This document shows positions 26,069 to 34,503 of a stretch of DNA of 39,220 nucleotides, in pieces. A program made the translations under genes and the position numbers. Source of the stretch: Paenibacillus ihuae (GTDB taxonomy: Bacteria; Bacillota; Bacilli; Paenibacillales; Paenibacillaceae); contig NZ_LN831198.1 of NCBI RefSeq assembly GCF_001368795.1, positions 688,165 through 727,384 on the forward strand. Reading direction: 5' to 3'. The first letter of the stretch is position 1; each line of letters starts with the position of its first letter. The notes beneath the pieces are model-generated. The model worked only from the letters and a program-made list of their open reading frames with translations. It was not told the origin of the DNA and made no database searches.

Positions 26069-27303
26069 GAAAAAAATTAAATATGCTTTTAGGCTCAGCA
26101 TTAATGATGCTTCTCCTTTCGGCTTGCGCTAATTCTGCAGCAGATAAAGTTGAGTTGACATTTTGGACGACTACGGATAAAGGGGAACAAACAGACTTTT
26201 TACAACAACGGATTGATGCGTATAATGCAGAACATCCCAACGTGAAAGTGACGCTTGCACCGGTGGATTTTGGTACTGCTTCAAACCAGTTTAAGTCAGC
26301 TTTGCTTAGTGGCGAAAAGGTGGATATCTTTCGCTCAGATAATAGCTGGATACCGGAATTTGCGGACTTAGGGTTACTGTATCCACTGGATGAGTTAGCA
26401 TCAGACAAAGATAGAGCAAGTTATGTTGCCTCTGCTCTGCAATCAAACGAGTATCAAGGGAGCCTTTATGGTTTGCCTTCTGTGTTAGAAGCGCCGGCAC
26501 TTCTTTATAATAAACGGATATTACATGAAGCTGGATATAGTTCACCTCCAGCTACTATGGACGAATTGCTGCAGATCGCCAAGAAAGTTTCATCTAAAGA
26601 TCGCTATGGAGTCTATTTAAATAATGATTCTTATTATGCATTGCCTTACCTATGGGCTTTTGGCGGAAGCACAATAACAGATGATAAAAAAATCGAACTT
26701 ACGTCTGATAATTCAATTAGTGCCTTATCCTTTATGCTTCAATTAAAACAAGAAGGGGCCACTCAGAAGTATCCTGATTTCAGTGATTCTTATAGCAGAA
26801 TGATGCAGGATTTCACAGAGGGGAAATCAGCAATGATTATCAATGGACCCTGGGCTGTTCTGGAAATTCTGGAAGGGAGCGAATTCAAGGACGCAGATAA
26901 TCTTGGTATTGCTCAGATTCCGGCAGGACCAAACGGGCAAGGCTCTCCAATAGGTGGACATAGCTTCGTAGTTTCGAAGTACAGTGATTATCCGGAAGAA
27001 GCTTACGAAGTCATTAAATATCTAACTAGTGAAGAAACCCAGCTGCTCCAGTCGGAAAGACTTAGAACATTGCCTACACAGACCAGTGTCTATCAAAATC
27101 AAAAGTTGGCTGATGATCCCATTATCCAGGGATTTAAGGATCAGGTAGATGTAGCAAAAGCAAGGCCTCTAATTCCGGAAGGCTCCCAGATGTTTAACGA
27201 TTTCACTCCTAATCTCACGGATATTTTACTTGGCAAACAATCTGTTCAGGCTGGAGTTCAAAAGATTGAACAAGCATGGAAACTTATGCTGAATATAGAG
27301 TGA
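26065..27303 (+). CDS. Sugar-type extracellular solute-binding lipoprotein (family 1)
   Basis: This 412-residue protein has a lipoprotein signal peptide ending in the lipobox LLSAC (Cys21), then an ABC family 1 binding protein ([102 protein letters not shown]). It should be anchored to the outer face of the membrane and bind a sugar or oligosaccharide. It overlaps the chemoreceptor gene by 4 bp, and no permease or ATPase gene follows: a terminator comes next. I infer it presents its ligand to the chemoreceptor rather than to an importer. Confidence 0.9.
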   Translation: MRKKLNMLLGSALMMLLLSACANSAADKVELTFWTTTDKGEQTDFLQQRIDAYNAEHPNVKVTLAPVDFGTASNQFKSALLSGEKVDIFRSDNSWIPEFADLGLLYPLDELASDKDRASYVASALQSNEYQGSLYGLPSVLEAPALLYNKRILHEAGYSSPPATMDELLQIAKKVSSKDRYGVYLNNDSYYALPYLWAFGGSTITDDKKIELTSDNSISALSFMLQLKQEGATQKYPDFSDSYSRMMQDFTEGKSAMIINGPWAVLEILEGSEFKDADNLGIAQIPAGPNGQGSPIGGHSFVVSKYSDYPEEAYEVIKYLTSEETQLLQSERLRTLPTQTSVYQNQKLADDPIIQGFKDQVDVAKARPLIPEGSQMFNDFTPNLTDILLGKQSVQAGVQKIEQAWKLMLNIE

Positions 27304-27313
27304 ATAGAAACAC

Positions 27314-27355
27314 AAAAAAGCTAGGCTCTCGGAATACCCCGGGAGCCTGGCTTTA
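27314..27355. terminator. Bidirectional intrinsic terminator between convergent genes
   Basis: A 16-bp stem (AAAGCTAGGCTCTCGG / CCGGGAGCCTGGCTTT, two wobbles) lies between the binding-protein gene and the dipeptidase gene. The minus-strand transcript gets six Us; the plus strand only three. Confidence 0.85.
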
Positions 27356-27395
27356 TTACTGCATATATCAAGTCACGAATACCTAGCGGTCTTGC

Positions 27396-28751
27396 TTATA
27401 CCGTCTTCAGGAACTCGACAATTGTAAGCAGGCCCTTATCAAAGTTCTCCAGGTTGAAGTGCTCATCCGGAGCGTGCAGGTTCTCGTCATCAAGACCAAA
27501 GCCCATCAGGACAACCGGTGCCTTCAGAATGCGGGAGAAGCTCTCCATAATCGGGATCGATCCGCCGTCTTTGGTGAAGAGGGCGCGGGTCCCGTATACT
27601 TTGCCAAAAGCATCTGCAGCCGTCTGCAGAATCGGGTTCGACGGATCAATGTTGAAGGCGCGCGCTTTTTCCATCTGCTTCACCTGTACCTTTGCCCCTG
27701 CCTGGATATTGGTATTTAGATGAGCTTCCACAGCATCCAGAATATGCTGCGGATCCTGGTCGCCGACCAGGCGGCAGGTAATCTTGGCATGAGCTTCCTT
27801 TGGAATGACGGTTTTGCTGCCTTCCCCCTGGAAGCCGCCGTAGACACCGTTAAGCTCAAGCGTCGGACGCGCGCCGACCCGCTCAACAAAGCTGTAGCCT
27901 TCTTCACCGTACAACTGATCGAGGCCGAGGGATTCTCTGATCTTCTCTTCATTCACACCCTGTTTGGCGAACTCTTCACGCAGCAGCGGGGAGAGCTCAG
28001 GCACGCCCTGGTAGAAGCCTTCAACAGCTACGCGGCCTTTGTCATCATGAAGCGAGCTGAGCAATGAGACTAGTGCGTGAAGCGCATTGGGTACCCCACC
28101 GCCGTAAGAGCCGGAGTGCAAATCGGTGGAAGCCGTATGGACGCTGACTTCAAGGGAGCAGAGGCCGCGAAGACCGGTGCAGATCGCCGGGCGCCCGCGT
28201 TCCAGGAGGGCAGTGTCGGAGACGAGTACCGCATCCGCTGCCAGCTTATCCTTGCTTGCTTCCAGGAACGGCGGCAGATTTACGCTGCCGATTTCTTCTT
28301 CGCCTTCGATGCACAGCTTGATATTGACCGGCAGTGTGCCTTCCTGCTTAAGGATAGCTTCGATGGCTTTGATGTGCATGAATACCTGGCCTTTATCGTC
28401 AGTAGCTCCGCGTGCATAGAGCTTGCCGTCGCGGATTTCCGGTTCGAACGGAGGTGTTGTCCACAGGTGTAGCGGATCTACCGGCTGAACATCATAGTGG
28501 CCGTAGACAAGAATAGTCGGCTTCCCTGGAGCATGCAGATAGTCGGCATATATCACGGGATGGCCCGCAGTAGGATGGATTTCAATATTCTCCAGTCCGG
28601 CGCGTTTCAGGGTCTCAGTCAGCCAATGGGCTGCCGAGTTGACATCCTGTTTATGCACAGAAAGGGCAGAAATACTGGGAATGGCCAGCCATTCCTTCAA
28701 TTCAGAGAGCTGAGCTTCGCGCTCAGCCTGGAAATATTGTTCATAAGTCAT
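27396..28751 (-). CDS. M20-family dipeptidase / metallopeptidase
   Basis: This 451-residue cytosolic metallopeptidase of the ArgE/DapE/CNDP-like M20 family has metal ligand His85 with Asp87 in VYGHYDVQP, bridging Asp118 in GATDDKG and catalytic Glu in EGEEEIGS (about 149-156). A dimerisation (lid) domain lies in the middle (CTGLRGLCSLEVSVHTASTDLHSG) and a C-terminal ligand in DENLHAPDEHF. It starts at ATG 28751 with AAGGAGG about 12 nt upstream. It is transcribed alone. A dipeptide substrate is likely but not decided by sequence. Confidence 0.9.
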   Translation of the reverse strand: MTYEQYFQAEREAQLSELKEWLAIPSISALSVHKQDVNSAAHWLTETLKRAGLENIEIHPTAGHPVIYADYLHAPGKPTILVYGHYDVQPVDPLHLWTTPPFEPEIRDGKLYARGATDDKGQVFMHIKAIEAILKQEGTLPVNIKLCIEGEEEIGSVNLPPFLEASKDKLAADAVLVSDTALLERGRPAICTGLRGLCSLEVSVHTASTDLHSGSYGGGVPNALHALVSLLSSLHDDKGRVAVEGFYQGVPELSPLLREEFAKQGVNEEKIRESLGLDQLYGEEGYSFVERVGARPTLELNGVYGGFQGEGSKTVIPKEAHAKITCRLVGDQDPQHILDAVEAHLNTNIQAGAKVQVKQMEKARAFNIDPSNPILQTAADAFGKVYGTRALFTKDGGSIPIMESFSRILKAPVVLMGFGLDDENLHAPDEHFNLENFDKGLLTIVEFLKTV

Positions 28752-29002
28752 AGTGAATATGTACCTCCTTGGAGTTTCGCTGCGCTAAACCATTCAGTTA
28801 AATTCAAATCCTGAATCTGCCCGCTAATTGACCACTGGCTAGTTTGGCAGTGTAATGCATCCATTATACTGGAGAACTCACTATGGATCAAAAGGATTGA
28901 TGGTTCGGCTTACCAGTTGATCGTTGCCGGGGTTACAACTTGCAATGATGTGTCCTCCCGCATTGTGATTATTTTCATATTTCCCCAGTTCCCTTCCGGT
29001 TG

Positions 29003-29031
29003 TTGATTACGTTCAGTAACCATGCTAGACT
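29003..29031 (+). promoter_or_regulatory. Candidate sigma-A promoter of the hxlR operon
   Basis: TTGATT, 17-bp spacer, TAGACT. The rest of the 341-bp divergent region 28752-29092 shows no other feature I can support beyond the palindrome at 29072. Confidence 0.45.
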
Positions 29032-29071
29032 TAACTGACCTATGGCGCAAGAAGGCACTATTAAATGCTTA

Positions 29072-29089
29072 GGTTACATGGAGGTAACC
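29072..29089. promoter_or_regulatory. Palindrome overlapping the hxlR ribosome site
   Basis: GGTTAC-ATGGAG-GTAACC is a perfect 6-6-6 inverted repeat just 3 bp before the start codon, and it contains the GGAGG ribosome site. It could be an operator for the regulator itself or an RNA hairpin limiting translation. Confidence 0.45.
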
Positions 29090-29092
29090 ATT

Positions 29093-29548
29093 ATGGACCG
29101 ATCATTCACTGCGCAAGACCGGCTGCAGCCGCTGCTGGAGGATTGTACCATTGCCCGGCAGATTCTAGACCGGGTCGGCGATAAATGGAGTGTGCTCATC
29201 ATCGTCAATCTCGGTTCCGGGCCCTTGCGGTTCAAGGAGCTGCAGCGGCGCTCCGGTGGAATCTCACAGCGGATGCTGACCCAGACCCTCCGCTATCTGG
29301 AGCGCGATGGCATGGTCTGGAGGAAAGCAACACCCACGGTCCCCCTAACCGTTGAATACGGTCTAACCGCGCTGGGAGAGTCCCTGCTGCAGCCGCTGAC
29401 ATCTCTGGTCGGATGGGTAAACGGGAATCGTGAAGAAATTACCAGTGCGCGTATAAGCTATGACAGCAGGCAAGAGGATGCCTTAACGGCAGAAGGTCTG
29501 GAAGAAACAACAGCGCCGCCAGCGGCGGAAGCGATAGGAGCGGAATAA
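29093..29548 (+). CDS. HxlR-family winged-helix transcriptional regulator
   Basis: This 151-residue MarR-like dimeric DNA-binding protein has the HxlR core LEDCTIARQILDRVGDKWSVLIIVNL, the recognition region RFKELQRRSGGISQRMLTQTLRYLERDGMVWRK, and the wing TVEYGLTALGESLLQPL. Cys18 is at the position of the conserved N-terminal Cys that senses thiol-reactive compounds in several members. It starts at ATG 29093 (GGAGG 8 nt upstream). It has an Ala/Glu-rich tail and is followed after 2 nt by the methyltransferase gene. Confidence 0.9.
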   Translation: MDRSFTAQDRLQPLLEDCTIARQILDRVGDKWSVLIIVNLGSGPLRFKELQRRSGGISQRMLTQTLRYLERDGMVWRKATPTVPLTVEYGLTALGESLLQPLTSLVGWVNGNREEITSARISYDSRQEDALTAEGLEETTAPPAAEAIGAE

Positions 29549-29550
29549 TA

Positions 29551-30546
29551 GTGTCAGCGAATTCACAATCAGGTTTGGAGCATGAAATGAACCAAGTTCA
29601 GACGGGAGAGATTCCCGCTTATATTTATACATATGCCTGTTCGGGGGACGAGCTGGATTTATGCGGGATGGAGCTGCGCTGTTTGTTTGGCCAAACAATT
29701 CCTCCTGGCATCTTCGCCAGCAGTATTAATGTAGAAGTCAGCCGCAGTCCGTTTATCAAGGAACGGATTGATGTAATGTACGCCGGAGACAGCCTGCCGG
29801 AAATTTATAAGCAGACAGAACAGGTAGAAGTGGACGGAAAGACCTTTAAGGTGATTTTTGTGAAGACCAATGATCTGTCCCCGGAGGACAAAATAGAGTA
29901 CGATGAACGCAGAGTAATTGAACGGGAAATCGGCCTGCGCATCGAGGGAGAGGCGGATGTAAACCGTCCGGAGCTAGTGTACGGTATTGTAACGCTGGGC
30001 GGCCGCTGGTACTTTGGGACCTATCATAAGAACCAAGCGACCTGGTTCCGCCAGATGAAGAAACCGCGCAGTTACTCCATTGCGCTCAGTACGCGCGTGG
30101 CCCGGGCAGCAGTCAACATGGCTGTGCCGCAGCCGGCCGGTATCAGAGCTATTGATCCTTGCTGCGGCATCGGAACGGTAATGGTCGAAGCGCTGTCTAT
30201 GGGAATTGATATTGTCGGACGTGACATTAATCCCTTCATAGCGGCGGGAGCACGGACGAATATTGCCCATTTCGGCTTTGAAAGTGAGGTCACCCTGGGT
30301 GATATCGCCGACATAACGGAGCATTACGATGCAGCGGTTGTGGACATGCCTTATAATTTGTACTCGAGCATCACGCCTGAAGAGCAGTTTGATATCCTGG
30401 TTAATGCCCGCAGAATTGCTGACCGGGTTGTCATTGTAGCCATTGAAGCGATGGACGAAATGATCGCAGCTGCCGGGTTTGAAATTATAGACCGCTGTGT
30501 GGCCAAAAAAGGCCTGTTCTCCCGTCATTTGATGCTTTGCAGATAA
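29551..30546 (+). CDS. THUMP/Trm11-like RNA methyltransferase
   Basis: This 331-residue protein has an N-terminal region (about 15-170) of the kind preceding UPF0020 methylases. A Rossmann SAM-binding domain follows with motif I AIDPCCGIGTVMVEA (about 200-214), GRDINPF (motif II) and the catalytic motif IV as DMPY (265-268), in place of the usual D/N-PP-Y/F. It is probably a tRNA guanine-N2-type or related RNA methyltransferase (inference). GTG 29551 follows the hxlR stop by 2 nt, with AGGAG upstream. ATG 29587 with GGAG is a second plausible start. Confidence 0.8.
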   Translation: MSANSQSGLEHEMNQVQTGEIPAYIYTYACSGDELDLCGMELRCLFGQTIPPGIFASSINVEVSRSPFIKERIDVMYAGDSLPEIYKQTEQVEVDGKTFKVIFVKTNDLSPEDKIEYDERRVIEREIGLRIEGEADVNRPELVYGIVTLGGRWYFGTYHKNQATWFRQMKKPRSYSIALSTRVARAAVNMAVPQPAGIRAIDPCCGIGTVMVEALSMGIDIVGRDINPFIAAGARTNIAHFGFESEVTLGDIADITEHYDAAVVDMPYNLYSSITPEEQFDILVNARRIADRVVIVAIEAMDEMIAAAGFEIIDRCVAKKGLFSRHLMLCR

Positions 30547-30594
30547 CTTATTCATCCGCAGAAATATAAAAATTTGAGTGGAGGCGCTGCTGTG

Positions 30595-31212
30595 ATGGAA
30601 GCGAAATGGTTGACCTGGGCCAAGGAAATTCAGGCCATTGCCCAGACGGGTCTTACATACGCCAAGGATGTTTACGATATTGAGCGGTATCAGGCGCTGC
30701 GTGAGCTTAGCGTAGATATTCTGGCGAATTATACGTTTGAGAGCAAGGAGAAGATCCGGCTAGCTTTTGCAGAGGAGGAAGGATACTGTACACCGAAGGT
30801 GGATATCCGCGGTGTTATTTTTCAGGACGGGAAAATTTTGCTGGTCCGCGAGAAGCTCGACGGTAACTGGGCGCTTCCCGGGGGTTGGGGGGATATCGGG
30901 CTGTCGCCGAGTGAGGTGGCGGTCAAGGAGATCGCCGAAGAGTCGGGTTATCAGGCTGAAGCGGTTCGGCTGCTCGCTGTGCTGGACAAAAAGTTCCATA
31001 ATCACCCGCCGGAGCCGTATCATGTATACAAATTTTTTATTCTGTGCCGGATTACAGGAGGAGAAGCATCGGAAGGTGTAGAAACTAATGGAGTCGGCTT
31101 TTTTGGTGAAGATGAACTGCCTGAGCTGTCCCAGGAACGGAATACGGAAAAGCAGATCAAGATGCTGTTCGAATTCTTAAAAAATCCTGAAAAGCCAGTC
31201 ATATTGGACTAG
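30595..31212 (+). CDS. Nudix hydrolase with N-terminal Nudix_hydro_N domain
   Basis: This 205-residue enzyme hydrolyses a nucleoside diphosphate linked to another moiety; ADP-ribose-like substrates are typical of this subgroup. An N-terminal helical domain (about 4-50, KEIQAIAQTGLTYAKDVYDIERYQALRELS) matches Nudix_hydro_N. The Nudix box GGWGDIGLSPSEVAVKEIAEESG (about 101-123) departs from consensus with Asp for the first Glu and Lys for Arg. The REuxEE core is kept as KEIAEE. ATG 30595 is preceded by GTG 30592, and GGAGG fits GTG slightly better. It is third in the hxlR operon. Confidence 0.85.
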   Translation: MEAKWLTWAKEIQAIAQTGLTYAKDVYDIERYQALRELSVDILANYTFESKEKIRLAFAEEEGYCTPKVDIRGVIFQDGKILLVREKLDGNWALPGGWGDIGLSPSEVAVKEIAEESGYQAEAVRLLAVLDKKFHNHPPEPYHVYKFFILCRITGGEASEGVETNGVGFFGEDELPELSQERNTEKQIKMLFEFLKNPEKPVILD

Positions 31213-31414
31213 GAAAGTGCATATAATGTATGACAAAGTGAAATATAAGTTTTAATTAGGCAAAAACTGGTTAATAATAATTATGAAAGCCTTTACAAAA
31301 AACATCCGCTGAGCCTTTATATCTAAAAAATTATCCGGAAACATAACTTTTTGGGCCGGGCGGTCTACATTTTTTCCTCTACTGTGACGATAAGATATTT
31401 TAGGAGGGGATCGC

Positions 31415-31567
31415 ATGGAACAAGAAGAGTTAAGACTTCCGCTTACACAGGAGAGTGTAACACGTCCTGCCGAAGGCAATATTGCTACGGGACTGGTATG
31501 GGGTATTCTGATCAGCATTCCCTTATGGATCTCAGTATTCGGCTGGATCACGGGAATCTCGCGGTAA
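31415..31567 (+). CDS. Small 50-residue single-pass membrane protein
   Basis: ATG 31415 follows AGGAGGGG with a 5-nt spacer. The product has an acidic/polar N-terminus (MEQEELRLPLTQESVTRP) and one membrane helix (about 25-47, TGLVWGILISIPLWISVFGW). A possible promoter (TTTACA-N18-TTTATA) is at 31292-31321. I do not recognise a family. Confidence 0.6.
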   Translation: MEQEELRLPLTQESVTRPAEGNIATGLVWGILISIPLWISVFGWITGISR

Positions 31568-31677
31568 ACAGCACCCGAAGAATTACATCCTACATGAATT
31601 GCAACTATACAATGAAGGCTGCCTCTCCGCCACGGAAGAAGCGGCCTTTTTAGTTCGCTGCATATATTGCTTCCACA

Positions 31678-31718
31678 AAAACGGCTGTGCCCCTGTTTAA
31701 GGATGGCACAGCCGTTTT
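31678..31718. terminator. Bidirectional intrinsic terminator
   Basis: A perfect 14-bp stem AAAACGGCTGTGCC / GGCACAGCCGTTTT lies between the small membrane-protein gene and the convergent ASCH gene. Confidence 0.9.
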
Positions 31719-31726
31719 GCTTCAGG

Positions 31727-32200
31727 TTACGGCACTTGCTTCACATGCACCAGACGGAAGTTCTCACACACTACTTTCATAGTAGGGTCGAAAGGCATGC
31801 CGTAGCGATTGAATTCTCTTGTAAAATACACCTCGTGCTCATGACGCCACGATTCCAGTGAACGGTCATCTTCACCCTCGGAATAAGCGAATTCCGCAGT
31901 CACTTCATTAAAAGGGACGGTCTCGATATGCGCTGTTTCGATGATTGCCCTCGGTGCGCCGTCTCCATCCAGCAGGATGGAATGGCCGCCGATAAAAGGC
32001 AGGCTTAATCCCTGCTTTTCGAACAGTATCTTATTGGAAGCGGTCCCCGTCTTAATTCCTTGCAGTACCAGCTCCAGGAGCTCGTCTGCCAGCCGGGGGT
32101 TGTCACCGAAGGCCCATGCACTGTCGTATTTATCCTTTGCCTCCGGGTGCCCTTCTACATATGCGTTCCAGTAGTCTGCTATAGCTGTGTTTTCTGTCAT
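31727..32200 (-). CDS. ASCH-domain protein
   Basis: This 157-residue protein has the ASCH fold (related to PUA, RNA-binding): WAFGDNPRLADELLELVLQGIKTGTAS, LPFIGGHSILLDGDGAPRAIIETAHIETVPF and a C-terminal VVCENFRLVHV. The RNA substrate and role are unknown; ASCH proteins may bind RNA or hydrolyse modified nucleosides. ATG 32200 has AAGGTGG 5 nt upstream; an in-frame GTG at 32209 is a weaker alternative. It lies 18 nt after the ABC-F gene on the same strand, so they are probably cotranscribed and translation-related. Confidence 0.8.
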   Translation of the reverse strand: MTENTAIADYWNAYVEGHPEAKDKYDSAWAFGDNPRLADELLELVLQGIKTGTASNKILFEKQGLSLPFIGGHSILLDGDGAPRAIIETAHIETVPFNEVTAEFAYSEGEDDRSLESWRHEHEVYFTREFNRYGMPFDPTMKVVCENFRLVHVKQVP

Positions 32201-32218
32201 TCTGTCCACCTTTGCCTC

Positions 32219-34162
32219 TCAATTCATTTCCGTTTCGTTCATCCAGGCTGCATATAAGTCATCCAGCTGGACCTGCGCGGCATCCCGCGAGCGCTGAAGC
32301 TCAGCCAGCTTCAGCGCATCGCTGGCGATGGATGGCTCAAGCATCTCTGCATCTATCCGGCTCACCCGATCTTCGGCTGCGGCGATCTCATCCTCCCAAA
32401 TGACCGCAGCAAGCGGTTTGCGGGAGGAAGCGGGAGGAGCGGAGCTGCGGCTTCGTGAGGAATCACTTTTCAGCGGGGCGCCGTCTTTTGAACCGACAGC
32501 CACTGCCTCTGATGAGCGGGCAGCGGCTTTCTCGGCCTGTTTCTCCTTGTAATATTCATAATTCCCGGAGAATGCATAGAACCGGCCGTCTTCAATCGAC
32601 CACAGTTTGCCGAAGCAGCGGTTGATGAAATAGCGGTCATGGGAAACGGCCAGCACGGTGCCGGGGAATTCCTCCAGCGCCTCTTCCAGCGCCTCGCGGG
32701 AATCAATATCGAGATGATTGGTCGGCTCATCAAGGATGAGCAGGTTCGGACGGCGGTGCATCAGCACCGCGAAGCGCAGCCGCGTCCATTCTCCGCCGGA
32801 AAGATTGGTGATGTCCTTAAACACATCACTGCCGTAGAAGAGGAAGCGGGCAAGCTGTCCGCGGGCTTCGCCTTCCTCCAGACCCGCCTCTTCGCGGAAA
32901 TAACGCAGTACAGACAGTTTGCCGTCCTCAGGAACGGCTTCCTGGGCGAGATAACCTACAGCCGCCCGTGATCCCAGTGTACAGCTTCCGCTGTCCGGGG
33001 CCTCCTGGCCGAGAATCATCCGCAGCAATGTGCTTTTGCCGGCGCCGTTACCTCCGATGAGTGCGGTGGTTTCTCCGTATCTCAGGATATCGCTGGCTCC
33101 TCTGAAGAGGACGCGGCTGCCATAGCCTTTACTGATCTGGTCCAGGATAACGACCTGATTGCCTGTCCGGTCATCCTGCTGCAGCTGCAGATCCATCGCT
33201 TTGCGCTCCAGAACCGGACGTTTGACCTTGACCATCCGGTCGAGCGCCTTTTGCATCGAGGCGGCCCGGCGGTGAAAGGAAGGATTCGGCGGATTGGAGC
33301 GGTTGCCCCATTCGATCAGCCGCTTGATGCTTTCCTGCATCTGTTTGATTTTCTTTTGCTGCTCCTGATAATCGGCGAACTGCTGAAGCAGACGGGCTTC
33401 CTTCTCTACTTGATAACCACTGTAATTAGTGTGGTAGGTAATGGCTTCACCGTCTTCAATTTCAACCACCTTCCTGACGACGGCATCGAGGAAATAGCGG
33501 TCATGGGAAATGGCCAGTACGGTGCCATCATAGTTCTGGAGGTACTGCTCCAGCCATTCGATAGCCTCCATGTCCAGGTGATTGGTCGGCTCGTCTAGCA
33601 GCAGAACGTCGGGTCGGCGCAGCAGCAGCTCAGCCAGACCGACCTTTGTTTTCTCGCCGCCGGAGAGGGAAGCGAACACGCGGTCATATTGGGAAGCAGT
33701 GATGCCGAGGCCTTGCGCGACGCGCTGGATGGACGAATCAATCTCGTACCCTCCGGCCGCTTCGAATCTCTCCTGCAGGCTGCCGTATTCCTTAAGCAGC
33801 CTGTTCCAGGCAGCTTCCTCAGTCCCGGCGCCAGGCCCGGACATTTGCTGCTCCAGCTCCCGCAGCCGGCTCTGCCACGCGAGAGGTTCGGCAAAGCTGC
33901 GCTGCAGAACGGCATAGACAGTTTCCTGAGCGTCGGCTTCTTGGATCTGTGCGAGCAGGCCGACAATGCTGCCCCGGCGGATGGATATTTGTCCTTGATC
34001 CGGGCGTTCTTCTCCGCTAAGCAGGCGGAAGAGGGTGGTTTTGCCGCAGCCGTTGCGGCCGATCAGGCCGATCTTCTCGCCCTGGCGGATATCGAAGGTG
34101 ATGTCACTCAGTACGAGCTGGGCACCGTGGTATTTTTGAACGTTTTGACATGAGATGATCAT
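32219..34162 (-). CDS. ABC-F family ATPase
   Basis: This 647-residue soluble protein with two ABC domains and no membrane segments acts on the ribosome. Walker A motifs are GRNGCGKTT (35-43) and GGNGAGKST. Signatures are LSGGEKTKVGL and LSGGEWTRLRF, and both Walker Bs are LLLDEPTNHLD / LILDEPTNHLD. The inter-domain linker (about 235-320) is charged and helical, with WGNRSNPPNPSFHRRAASM, and a C-terminal extension is rich in Ala/Ser/Lys. ABC-F proteins either protect ribosomes from antibiotics or resolve stalled translation; which applies here cannot be told. I start at ATG 34162 behind AAAAGGAG. A leader ORF and a terminator lie just upstream. Confidence 0.9.
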   Translation of the reverse strand: MIISCQNVQKYHGAQLVLSDITFDIRQGEKIGLIGRNGCGKTTLFRLLSGEERPDQGQISIRRGSIVGLLAQIQEADAQETVYAVLQRSFAEPLAWQSRLRELEQQMSGPGAGTEEAAWNRLLKEYGSLQERFEAAGGYEIDSSIQRVAQGLGITASQYDRVFASLSGGEKTKVGLAELLLRRPDVLLLDEPTNHLDMEAIEWLEQYLQNYDGTVLAISHDRYFLDAVVRKVVEIEDGEAITYHTNYSGYQVEKEARLLQQFADYQEQQKKIKQMQESIKRLIEWGNRSNPPNPSFHRRAASMQKALDRMVKVKRPVLERKAMDLQLQQDDRTGNQVVILDQISKGYGSRVLFRGASDILRYGETTALIGGNGAGKSTLLRMILGQEAPDSGSCTLGSRAAVGYLAQEAVPEDGKLSVLRYFREEAGLEEGEARGQLARFLFYGSDVFKDITNLSGGEWTRLRFAVLMHRRPNLLILDEPTNHLDIDSREALEEALEEFPGTVLAVSHDRYFINRCFGKLWSIEDGRFYAFSGNYEYYKEKQAEKAAARSSEAVAVGSKDGAPLKSDSSRSRSSAPPASSRKPLAAVIWEDEIAAAEDRVSRIDAEMLEPSIASDALKLAELQRSRDAAQVQLDDLYAAWMNETEMN

Positions 34163-34225
34163 GTGAATTCTCCTTTTTAGAATGCCCTGAGCCGCTTGAT
34201 CAGGATGGGGGCCGGAAAAGAACAT

Positions 34226-34258
34226 AAAAAGGCCGCGAGGAAATTTCCCCGCGGCCTT
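34226..34258 (-). terminator. Intrinsic terminator in the ABC-F leader (attenuator candidate)
   Basis: In the minus-strand transcript AAGGCCGCGGGGAAA pairs fully with TTTCCTCGCGGCCTT (one G-U), followed by Us. It stands after the 53-codon leader ORF and 64 nt before the ABC-F start. Either it ends an independent small gene, or it is the terminator of an attenuation system. Confidence 0.75.
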
Positions 34259-34278
34259 GAACAGTTCTCCGGTCTCGT

Positions 34279-34440
34279 TTATCCGTTGAAGTGTGGCTGG
34301 AAAGGCATTTCACAATGGTTTAGTGTTATTAAATTCTTGTAAATGGACAGACTTCTCCCGTTGTCGGCATTTACATGAACGATGCCAGCCATAGCGATAG
34401 GCAGCCGGCTAATAACACTGTTGGTCCAATTGCGATCCAT
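34279..34440 (-). CDS. 53-residue leader peptide or small protein upstream of the ABC-F gene
   Basis: ATG 34440 has an unusually rich ribosome site (AAGGAGGTGTGGAGGA). The product has a modestly hydrophobic middle (ISRLPIAMAGIVHV) and ends CEMPFQPHFNG. I recognise no family. The position between a promoter and the ABC-F terminator suggests a regulatory upstream ORF, though it is longer than the short leader peptides usual in antibiotic-induced ABC-F genes. Confidence 0.5.
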   Translation of the reverse strand: MDRNWTNSVISRLPIAMAGIVHVNADNGRSLSIYKNLITLNHCEMPFQPHFNG

Positions 34441-34474
34441 TCCTCCACACCTCCTTCGTAACAAATTTAAAATT

Positions 34475-34503
34475 AGTTTAACCAATATCGGCAGAATATG
34501 CAA
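34475..34503 (-). promoter_or_regulatory. Candidate promoter of the leader ORF and ABC-F gene
   Basis: On the minus strand, TTGCAT (34503-34498), 17-bp spacer, TAAACT (34480-34475), sigma-A-like. A GCCGATAT (34492-34485) lies inside the spacer but has no matching sigma-D -35. Confidence 0.45.

Noticed and set aside
34485..34492. A third GCCGATAT (minus strand) as a sigma-D promoter for the ABC-F leader
   Set aside because: No TAAA-like -35 at 14-16 nt; a sigma-A-like pair overlaps it instead.
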